Source: an uncultured Devosia sp.
GTDB taxonomy: Bacteria; Pseudomonadota; Alphaproteobacteria; Rhizobiales; Devosiaceae
NCBI GenBank assembly: GCA_934553185.1
Contig: CAKTFF010000114.1
Coordinates: 1 to 6,739 of the forward strand
Length of the DNA stretch: 6,739 nt
Reading direction: 5' to 3'
In this document: piece after piece, positions 1-5,479 of the stretch
Position numbering within the stretch: the first letter of the stretch is position 1
Layout: every line of letters starts with the position of its first letter
The notes under the pieces: generated by a model
Database searches by the model: none
Told to the model about the DNA's origin: nothing
What the model saw: the letters and a program-made list of their open reading frames with translations, nothing else
Translations under genes and position numbers: made by a program

Positions 1-527
1 GTGGGAAACCCGGACTCGCCTTCCTGCACCCGCACCTCAGCCGTCCCGTCCCCTTTTTCCACAAGATCAAAGGTGGTGAGGCGCGGGCCAAAGAGGTCCT
101 GCACCATCTGGACCTGTGGATGAACGATGCTGATCGTGGCGCCCGGCTGGCCCACCAGGGCACGCGCGGGCGAAAAGCCGACCTCGAGGGCATCGATGGC
201 CACGCGCGCGCCGGTCTTGCCGTCGGTCAGCAGAACCGGAGCAAACTGGATCACCGGCCAGACGCCGTTTTCGAGCGCAAGGTTCATGGCACCCAGATCA
301 AGCCGGGAACTTGGGGGAAGTGCGGATTGGATGAGCGATCGAATGGCGTCGCCGGCAAAGGGCAGCCGGACGGGGGTAACCAGCAGCGTCAGATAGAGCA
401 TCAGCAGCAGCATGGCGGGAATGCCGAGCACCCAGACGGCCAGCTTGGCCGCCAGGCGTCCAAGACCGCGCCTGCGTCGGGCAGACGGCGCAATCGAACT
501 GTCTGCGGAGAAGGTTGACGCGCTCAC
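1..527 (-). CDS. AsmA/DUF3971-like membrane-anchored protein, N-terminal part (cut by window edge)
   Basis: About 175 codons are visible; the gene runs off the left edge, so the C-terminus is missing. From the GTG at 527 the protein has a cytoplasmic N-terminus with an arginine cluster (SARRRRGLGR, residues 15-24). One strongly hydrophobic segment follows (about 29-51, containing LGIPAMLLLMLYLTLLV), then a presumably periplasmic region. The pattern after the membrane span (two short strands, then a stretch like DALEVGFSPARALVGQPGA, then SIVHPQVQMV) resembles the start of AsmA/DUF3971 (YhdP/TamB-like) proteins, which are implicated in lipid transport or outer-membrane homeostasis. That assignment is from memory of the family pattern, not a search. 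The start is uncertain: an in-frame GTG at 626, directly after a TGA, would add 33 residues and has an AAGGTGG-like ribosome site. The GTG at 527 has only GGA five bases upstream but gives a cleaner membrane-protein N-terminus. It is divergent from the peroxiredoxin gene. Confidence 0.55.
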   Translation of the reverse strand, partial: MSASTFSADSSIAPSARRRRGLGRLAAKLAVWVLGIPAMLLLMLYLTLLVTPVRLPFAGDAIRSLIQSALPPSSRLDLGAMNLALENGVWPVIQFAPVLLTDGKTGARVAIDALEVGFSPARALVGQPGATISIVHPQVQMVQDLFGPRLTTFDLVEKGDGTAEVRVQEGESGFP

Positions 528-669
528 TTGCTTCCAGAACGATGCTTTGCCGGTATCTGCTGGCACCGCAGGGATCAACCGCACATCGCGGTCTATTGCC
601 CAAGGATACCGGCTGGAATATGGCACTCACACCCACCTTTAGCGCAGGACTGTTGAGGAAAGGTCTCCA
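528..669. promoter_or_regulatory. Divergent intergenic region with a candidate sigma-70-type promoter for the peroxiredoxin
   Basis: This stretch separates two divergent genes and must hold promoters for at least one of them. On the plus strand TTGCCC (596-601) is followed, after exactly 17 bases, by TATGGC (619-624), a passable but non-canonical alphaproteobacterial -35/-10 pair about 45 bases before the peroxiredoxin ATG. No equally good pair is visible on the minus strand. If the leftward gene starts at GTG 626, most of this stretch is coding and the promoters would overlap it. Confidence 0.3.
655..663 (+). promoter_or_regulatory. Ribosome binding site of the peroxiredoxin gene
   Basis: GAGGAAAGG lies six bases before the ATG at 670. 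This is a strong purine-rich Shine-Dalgarno sequence at good spacing, and it fixes that ATG as the start. Confidence 0.75.
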
Positions 670-1158
670 ATGACGGAACTGGCCGAACAGGCGATGGCTC
701 CTGACTTCAGCCTGCCGCTAGACGATGGCACGACGTTTCACCTTGCCGCCGAACGGGGCCGGCCGGTGGTGCTGTTTTTCTACCCCGAGGACGATACAGG
801 TGGCTGCACGGTTCAGAACTGTGAGTTCTCCGATCTGGCGCCGGACTTTGCTGCTCTTGGCGTGCGCGTTGTGGGCATCTCACCGGATAGTTTGGAGAAG
901 CATCGCAAGTTCCGAAGCAAATACGGATTGGCTCTGCCGCTCGCGGCGGACCCAGACCATAAGGCAATAGCGCTCTATGGGTTGTGGAAGCTCAAGAAGC
1001 TGTACGGGCGCGAATTCATGGGGCTGATCCGGACGTCGTTTCTAATCGACGAAGAGGGGCAGATTGTGAGGATCGTGCGGGCCACGCGTATCAAGGGACA
1101 TGCTCAGAAGATGCTTGAGGCGGTGGAGGCTTACGTCGCCGGCACGGCGCAGACATAG
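670..1158 (+). CDS. bcp: Peroxiredoxin of the Bcp/PrxQ type (thioredoxin-dependent thiol peroxidase)
   Basis: The 162-residue protein has the usual length of a Bcp/PrxQ peroxiredoxin, a cytoplasmic enzyme that reduces hydrogen peroxide and organic hydroperoxides using thiols supplied by thioredoxin. The N-terminal APDFSLP (10-16) is the standard opening of the fold. The active site is P39-x3-T43-x2-C46, where C46 is the peroxidatic cysteine. C51, five residues later, is in the position of the resolving cysteine of the CX4C Bcp subgroup. R121 in GLIRTSFLID matches the conserved catalytic arginine. Only these two cysteines are present, as expected for an intramolecular disulfide mechanism. The usual TPGC is TGGC here, a small deviation next to the active cysteine. 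There is no signal peptide. The M23 peptidase gene starts 64 bases downstream on the same strand with no obvious terminator between, so the two may be co-transcribed. Confidence 0.93.
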   Translation: MTELAEQAMAPDFSLPLDDGTTFHLAAERGRPVVLFFYPEDDTGGCTVQNCEFSDLAPDFAALGVRVVGISPDSLEKHRKFRSKYGLALPLAADPDHKAIALYGLWKLKKLYGREFMGLIRTSFLIDEEGQIVRIVRATRIKGHAQKMLEAVEAYVAGTAQT

Positions 1159-1222
1159 CCTTTGTTAACCACGCTGCGTCATAATCGCGGTTCTTGGTGG
1201 TTGGCGTGGTGGAGGTATTTGC
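1159..1222 (+). promoter_or_regulatory. Short intergenic region with a TTAACC element and the peptidase ribosome binding site
   Basis: The 64-base gap between the peroxiredoxin stop and the peptidase start contains GTTAACCAC, with TTAACC at 1165-1170. This resembles one half-site of the CtrA cell-cycle regulator motif of alphaproteobacteria, but a six-base match is weak evidence. CATAAT (1180-1185) is -10-like but has no good -35 at proper distance. GGAGG (1211-1215) lies seven bases before the GTG at 1223 and decides that start. No stem-loop followed by a T-run is seen. Confidence 0.4.
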
Positions 1223-2374
1223 GTGCTCAGGCAGGCCAGCTTTAGTTCGCCCTACATGGGTTCGGTGCGCAGTGCCGGCACCGCACGCGCTGGCATCCAT
1301 CCAGGAATTTTTTACGCCATGTTCGCCGTGCTGCTGGCCGGTAATGGCGTGCTGGCGACGGCGTTTCTTCTGTCTCCCGACATCGGCAAGCTGCTCAACG
1401 GGCAGAATGAAAAGGTCATCGAGGCCTACGAGAACCGCATCGCGCAGCTTCGGGTTGAAGTGGACCGGCTGCACTCGCGGTCCTACGCGCAGGCCGGCGA
1501 CATCAATCTACAATTGCAGGAACTGGCGCAGCAACAGGAAGTGCTGACCGAACAGCATCAACTGGTGCGCGTGCTGGTGGACAAGGCGGACGAGCTAGGG
1601 ATCGAGGCTGCGGCACTGGCCACCGACACGGCAAGTGACACAGCCATGCTGGCGCTGCCGCCGAGCGGCAATCCGGATATCGACGCCACGGCGGCTTCCG
1701 TGCAGCAGATGATGGGCGAAACTCAATTTGCCATGACCTCGATCGCCGAGACGGCGCTTGCCCGCACCGATAGCATCGTTGCCGAACTGATGAGCCTTGG
1801 TATTGCCGTTGCCTTGCCCGACGCAGCCGACAATATCGGCGGGCCGCTGCTGGCACCAGCGGGGGAACTCGAAGCCTCGCCCATGATCGATGATGCCAAT
1901 GCCGTCATGTCGGCGCTGGTGCGCTACAAGGCGGCACGCGACAGCATCGATGGCGCGCCGATCCATATGCCGATCAGCGGCAATTTTCGCCAGAGTTCGG
2001 GCTTTGGCAACCGCAACGATCCGTTTACCGGCGGTCGCGCCTTCCATTCGGGTCTCGATTTCGCCGCGCCAACCGGCACGACGGTGCTGAGCGCGGGGGC
2101 GGGCGTGGTTACCTTCGTCGGCACCCGCTCCGGCTATGGCAAGGTGGTTGAAGTGCGCCACGCCAACGGGCTCGTGACGCGCTACGGGCATTTGTCAGGC
2201 TATCTCAGCCATGAAGGGCAGCAGGTTCACACCGGCACACCTATCGCCGAGGTTGGCTCGACTGGCCGCTCGACCGGCCCGCATCTTCATTTCGAAGTGC
2301 GCAAGGCCGATCAAGCGATCAATCCCAGAGCCTTTATCGAAGCAGGCAAGAGGCTCCTGGCCCTTCTGGGCTAG
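1223..2374 (+). CDS. Membrane-anchored coiled-coil M23 family peptidoglycan endopeptidase
   Basis: The 383-residue protein starts at GTG, chosen because GGAGG lies seven bases upstream. A short cytoplasmic N-terminus is followed by one uncleaved-looking transmembrane segment (about 28-50), a Q/E-rich coiled-coil stretch (about 62-125), a low-complexity linker (about 130-245) and a C-terminal M23 (LytM/peptidase_M23) domain (about 250-372). All active-site positions are present. H275 and D279 in HSGLD and H356 in HLH are the zinc ligands; H323 in RYGHLS and H354 are the catalytic histidines. It therefore looks like an active periplasmic endopeptidase cutting peptide crosslinks, rather than a degenerate EnvC/NlpD-type activator. 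Anchor plus coiled coil plus M23 recalls envelope growth factors such as RgsM of Sinorhizobium meliloti; orthology is not shown. It follows the peroxiredoxin and converges with prfB, sharing overlapping stop codons. Confidence 0.92.
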   Translation: MLRQASFSSPYMGSVRSAGTARAGIHPGIFYAMFAVLLAGNGVLATAFLLSPDIGKLLNGQNEKVIEAYENRIAQLRVEVDRLHSRSYAQAGDINLQLQELAQQQEVLTEQHQLVRVLVDKADELGIEAAALATDTASDTAMLALPPSGNPDIDATAASVQQMMGETQFAMTSIAETALARTDSIVAELMSLGIAVALPDAADNIGGPLLAPAGELEASPMIDDANAVMSALVRYKAARDSIDGAPIHMPISGNFRQSSGFGNRNDPFTGGRAFHSGLDFAAPTGTTVLSAGAGVVTFVGTRSGYGKVVEVRHANGLVTRYGHLSGYLSHEGQQVHTGTPIAEVGSTGRSTGPHLHFEVRKADQAINPRAFIEAGKRLLALLG

Positions 2375-3499
2375 CCCTGCTCTGCCGTCACGTCAGTCGC
2401 AACGCCTACGCGCTGGGCTAAAGCCGCTTCCATGAAGTCATCGACATCGCCGTCAAGCACTACGGAAGGCTGGCCGCTTTCAACGCCGGTGCGCAGGTCT
2501 TTGACCATCTGGTAGGGCTGCAGCACGTAGGAGCGGATCTGGTGGCCCCAGCCGATCTCGGTCTTGCTGGCGGCTTGGGCGTTTGCCGCTTCTTCGCGCT
2601 TCTGCAGTTCGGCCTCATAGAGGCGAGACTTCAGCATGGCCATGGCCGTGGCGCGATTCTTGTGCTGCGAACGCTCCTGCTGGCAGGCAACGATGATGCC
2701 GGACGGCACGTGCGTGATGCGGATGGCCGAGTCGGTCGTGTTGACGTGCTGGCCGCCAGCGCCCGACGCACGATAGGTGTCAACCTTGAGGTCGCTCTCG
2801 CGGATCTCGATGTCGATCGAGTCATCGACCACTGGATAGACCCAGCAGGAAGAGAAGCTGGTATGCCGCCGCGCCGCAGAATCGTAGGGGCTGATGCGGA
2901 CGAGACGATGGACGCCGCTTTCCGTCTTGAGCCAGCCATAGGCATTATGCCCCTTGACCAGAATCGTGGCGGACTTGATGCCGGCTTCTTCGCCGTCGTG
3001 CATTTCGAGCACTTCGACCTTCATCTTCCGCCGTTCAGCCCAGCGCGTATACATGCGCAGGAGCATGTTGGCCCAGTCCTGAGACTCGGTGCCACCGGCG
3101 CCTGAGTGGATTTCAACGTAGCAGTCGTTGGCATCGACTTCGCCTGAAAGCAGGGTTTCGATCTGGCGGCGCTTGGCGGTCTGCTTGAGTTCGACCAGGG
3201 CGTTTTCGGCGTCCTTGACGATCTCGGCGTCGCCCTCGGCTTCACCCATCTCGATCAATTCGCGATTGTCGCTGATGCCGCTTTCAAGCTCGCGCACAGC
3301 TTTGACCGCAACGTCGAGTTCATCACGCTCGCGCATCTTGACGCGAGCCTTTTCAGGGTCGTTCCAAAATTCGGGAGATTCGGTTTCGGCAGTTAGCGCG
3401 TCGAGGCGCAGTTGGGCAGTATCCCAGTCAAAGATGCCTCCTCAGCAGGGTCAAAACCTGCTCGATTTCGGCTACGGTCTTTTCGATTTCCGTGCGCAT
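2371..3499 (-). CDS. prfB: Peptide chain release factor 2, expressed through a +1 programmed frameshift
   Basis: RF2 recognises UAA and UGA in the ribosomal A site and triggers hydrolysis of peptidyl-tRNA. From the ATG at 3499, 23 codons end in an in-frame TGA (3430-3428). Shifting +1 at CTT-TGA-C continues with [10 protein letters not shown] and gives 375 residues, the normal RF2 length, so the gene is intact and not a pseudogene. The GGQ catalytic motif is at about 248-250 within SGAGGQHVN. The stop-codon recognition tripeptide is SPY (about 203-205) where E. coli has SPF. The residue four before GGQ is Ala, where E. coli K-12 has Thr. GGTESQDWA and the C-terminal [25 protein letters not shown] are also typical. 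The feature spans both frames, and one base is skipped at the shift. An internal ATG at 3336 gives a 321-residue product lacking the N-terminus and is not the real start. The Shine-Dalgarno is weak (GGA, seven bases upstream). The gene lies downstream of the chemoreceptor gene across an 84-base gap. Confidence 0.96.
3428..3442 (-). promoter_or_regulatory. prfB: prfB programmed +1 frameshift site (autoregulatory recoding)
   Basis: On the minus strand the sequence reads AGGAGG-CAT-CTT-TGA-C. The AGGAGG (3442-3437) is an internal Shine-Dalgarno-like element three bases upstream of the slippery CTT codon (3433-3431), followed by the in-frame TGA (3430-3428) and a C. This is the canonical prfB arrangement; E. 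coli has AGGGGG-TAT-CTT-TGA-C. Known mechanism: when RF2 is scarce, termination at UGA is slow, the tRNA-Leu slips +1 onto UUU, and full-length RF2 is made. Confidence 0.95.
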
Positions 3500-3583
3500 T
3501 AGGTGATCCCGTAATTATCACGGGACCATGTAGACGAGGCCACCGGCAGGATCAACCCGCCAGCGGCCGCGTTAGAGTGGATG
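3500..3583 (-). promoter_or_regulatory. prfB leader with a possible stem-loop over the weak ribosome binding site
   Basis: In this 84-base gap, TCCCGT (3507-3512) and ACGGGA (3520-3525) form a perfect six-base-pair stem with a seven-base loop. A second, mutually exclusive five-base-pair stem uses GTGAT (3503-3507) and ATCAC (3517-3521). In the minus-strand RNA the 3' arm of the first stem contains the GGGA that is the only Shine-Dalgarno candidate for the prfB ATG. No T-run follows, so an intrinsic terminator for the chemoreceptor gene is unlikely. No clear promoter is visible; prfB may be read from within or upstream of the chemoreceptor gene. Confidence 0.35.
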
Positions 3584-5377
3584 CTAGAATTCGGCCCAGT
3601 CAACCTGAAGGGCGGAACTGCCCTGGGTCAGAGCGGGCCTCCCTGCAGGCCGCTCGGCGCGCCGGGTCTCCCTGACCGCAATTTTCGGCATCGATGCGTC
3701 GAGCACGAAAATTTCCACGATCTGGTCAAGTTCTGCTGCTTGCGCCTCGGTCTGTTCGACCACGGCATTGGTCTGCTCGACCATTGCGGCGTTGCGCTGC
3801 GTCATGTCGTCCATCTGCCGAATAGCCGCGGAGACTTCCTTGATGGCGCCGGACTGCTCTTCGCTGGCCTTGGTGATACCATCGATCAGCGCGTCGTTCT
3901 CCTTGACGCCATCCAGCATGCGGCTGAGCTTGGTGGTTGCTTCTGCCACGAGCTTGGTTCCGCCCGAGACTTCAACCGAAGACTGCTCGATCAGCACCTT
4001 GACCTCCGCCGAGGCGCTGGCAGCAGACTGAGCCAGGCGCCGCACTTCGACGGCAACCACGGCAAAACCTTTTCCGGCGTCACCGGCACGCGCTGCTTCA
4101 ACCGAAGCATTGAGCGCCAACAGATTGGTTTGGAAGGCGATGTCGTCGATCATGCCAATGATGTTGGAAATGCGCGACGATGAGGTCGAGATACGCTCCA
4201 TGGCCAGATTGGCCTGGTGCATGACCTCGCCTGTCTCGGATGCCGTCTGCGACACCAACCGGGCATTGCTGTTGGCAGTGCCGGCGCGCTTCGCATTGTC
4301 GTCGACGGTGGACGCGAGTTGATCCATAGCCGCCGATGTCTGCTCGATGGCAGCAGCCTGCCGACTGGTGCGATCAGCCATGTCGTTGGAGCCTGAAAGC
4401 AGTTCGCTGGTGGCAGTCTTGAGCGTGCCAGAGGTTCGGCGCACTTTCTCCACGATCGAGGAGAACTTGGCCAGCGTGGCATTATAGGTGGTGCGCACCG
4501 TGTCCAGTTCACCATCGAATGGCTCGTTGATCATCGCCGTGAGATCACCCTCGGCCAGCGTTTCGAGACCTTTGCCCAGCAGTTGCACTTCGCGTTTGCG
4601 GCTGGTGATGTCGGTGGCATATTTGACGACCTTGAACGGCTTGCCATTCATGTCGAGGATCGGGTTGTAGGACGCCTGGATCCAGACGTGTCGACCGCCT
4701 TTGCCGACCCGAAGATATTCGGCTGATAAGAATTGCCCCGACGCCAGGGTGTTCCAGAACTCGGTATAGGCCCGGCTATGGGACTCTTCGTCCGTCACGA
4801 AGATGCGGTGGTGGCGGCCTTGTATTTCGGCCAGGGTATAGCCCATGACCTGGAGGAAGTTGCTGTTGGCCGTCAACACCTCGCCGGTCGTGGTGAACTC
4901 GATCACGGCCTGGGACTTGTTGATGGCCTCCAACTGCCCACGTGTGTCGGCCGCTGCCAACTTGATGGCGCTTACGTCAGACGCGAACTTAACCACCTTG
5001 ACCGGCTTGCCGTCGTGGTCAAGCACCGGATTATAGGTGGCCTGAATCCAGACCTCCCGGCCGCCATTGCTGATGCGCCGGTATTCGCCGGAATGAAACT
5101 GGCCTGAACGCAGGCGATCCCAAAACGCCTGATATTCAGTTCCGTTTGCATCCGCTTCGGACACGAACATGCGGTGATTTCGTCCAACGATCTGCTCGGC
5201 CGTATATCCCATGGTTTGCAGAAAGTTTTCATTGGCCGCCAGGATTGTTCCATCCATCGCGAATTCGATGATGGCCTGTGACCGCGCAATTGCTTCCATA
5301 GTCGCGCGGTCGGCTATCTGCCTCTCGCGGTTCTTGCTGCCGAATAATTGGAAATTTTTCAAGGTGACCCCGTCCAT
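3584..5377 (-). CDS. Soluble chemoreceptor (methyl-accepting chemotaxis protein) with tandem PAS domains
   Basis: The 597-residue protein has no transmembrane segment or signal peptide, so it is predicted to be a cytoplasmic receptor controlling CheA. In order: PAS1 with PAC (about 30-138), PAS2 with PAC (about 152-260), a HAMP-like segment (about 263-316) and an MCP signalling domain (about 320-560). The hairpin tip [20 protein letters not shown] is followed by [14 protein letters not shown]415, E427 and R430 correspond to tip residues that contact CheA/CheW. A342-A350 (AAIEQTSAA) and ASEEQSGA (504-511) look like methylation regions. A roughly 35-residue Pro/Arg-containing tail ends in DWAEF, matching the xWxxF CheR/CheB tether. 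The ligand or cofactor is unknown; soluble double-PAS receptors such as Azospirillum AerC bind FAD, but that cannot be read here. The ATG at 5377 lacks a clear Shine-Dalgarno; TTG at 5362 or ATG at 5299 are alternatives. No other chemotaxis gene is in the window. Confidence 0.93.
   Translation of the reverse strand: MDGVTLKNFQLFGSKNRERQIADRATMEAIARSQAIIEFAMDGTILAANENFLQTMGYTAEQIVGRNHRMFVSEADANGTEYQAFWDRLRSGQFHSGEYRRISNGGREVWIQATYNPVLDHDGKPVKVVKFASDVSAIKLAAADTRGQLEAINKSQAVIEFTTTGEVLTANSNFLQVMGYTLAEIQGRHHRIFVTDEESHSRAYTEFWNTLASGQFLSAEYLRVGKGGRHVWIQASYNPILDMNGKPFKVVKYATDITSRKREVQLLGKGLETLAEGDLTAMINEPFDGELDTVRTTYNATLAKFSSIVEKVRRTSGTLKTATSELLSGSNDMADRTSRQAAAIEQTSAAMDQLASTVDDNAKRAGTANSNARLVSQTASETGEVMHQANLAMERISTSSSRISNIIGMIDDIAFQTNLLALNASVEAARAGDAGKGFAVVAVEVRRLAQSAASASAEVKVLIEQSSVEVSGGTKLVAEATTKLSRMLDGVKENDALIDGITKASEEQSGAIKEVSAAIRQMDDMTQRNAAMVEQTNAVVEQTEAQAAELDQIVEIFVLDASMPKIAVRETRRAERPAGRPALTQGSSALQVDWAEF
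4601..5281 (-). repeat. Internal tandem duplication encoding the two PAS-PAC modules
   Basis: Residues 33-140 and 155-262 of the chemoreceptor align without a gap at a constant offset of 122 residues (366 bases). I count roughly 60 identities over 108 positions by eye. Shared landmarks are SQA.IEF, NFLQ.MGYT, GR.HR.FV, SGQF.S.EY, VWIQA.YNP.LD and GKP.KVVK. Such tandem PAS pairs are common in this receptor class; the constant register points to duplication of a whole module. Confidence 0.85.
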
Positions 5378-5479
5378 TGATCGGGGACATTATCTAAGCA
5401 AGCATACTTAATTCGGCGTGAATGCTTGTCATACCAATCGCCGCTTGAGATGTCCCGCCAAGATGTCGCAGCTCTTGCG
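5378..5479 (-). promoter_or_regulatory. Intergenic region upstream of the chemoreceptor gene with an inverted repeat
   Basis: This 102-base gap separates the PBP1A stop from the chemoreceptor start, both on minus. A perfect seven-base inverted repeat, CAAGCAT (5399-5405) and ATGCTTG (5422-5428), encloses 16 bases. It could be an operator or a weak stem-loop after the PBP1A gene, but no T-run follows it. The minus-strand GATAAT (5394-5389) is -10-like but lacks a matching -35; if real, transcription would begin only a few bases before the ATG. CCCCG and CGGGG also bracket the ATG at 5377. Confidence 0.3.

Noticed and set aside
298..636. A 112-codon minus-strand frame starting at GTG 636
   Set aside because: It overlaps the AsmA-like frame on the same strand. 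Only the latter has a coherent membrane span and continues to the window edge.
1165..1170. A full CtrA binding site upstream of the M23 gene
   Set aside because: Only one half-site (TTAACC) is present, with no second TTAA at the expected spacing, so it is noted as a weak hint and not called as an operator.
1595..2191. A 198-codon minus-strand open frame opposite the M23 peptidase
   Set aside because: It is antisense to an intact M23 domain whose catalytic residues are all visible; its composition is typical of a shadow frame.
2542..3105. A 187-codon plus-strand open frame opposite prfB
   Set aside because: It lies wholly inside the strongly conserved RF2 coding region on the other strand, shows no recognisable domain, and is explained by high-GC antisense openness.
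3428..3499. prfB as a pseudogene broken by an early stop
   Set aside because: The stop sits in the exact recoding context of bacterial prfB, and a single +1 shift restores the full-length, fully conserved protein.
3500..3512. GGATCACCT on the minus strand, identical to the 3' end of 16S rRNA before the anti-Shine-Dalgarno
   Set aside because: It is only nine bases with no flanking rRNA similarity and overlaps the small hairpins, so coincidence is the simplest reading.
3500..3583. Intrinsic terminator between the chemoreceptor gene and prfB
   Set aside because: The stem is short, has no following T-run in the minus-strand direction, and lies right against the prfB start codon.
3581..4183. 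A 200-codon plus-strand open frame opposite the chemoreceptor gene
   Set aside because: The minus strand here encodes the highly conserved MCP signalling domain; the plus-strand translation has His/Cys-rich composition without a family match.
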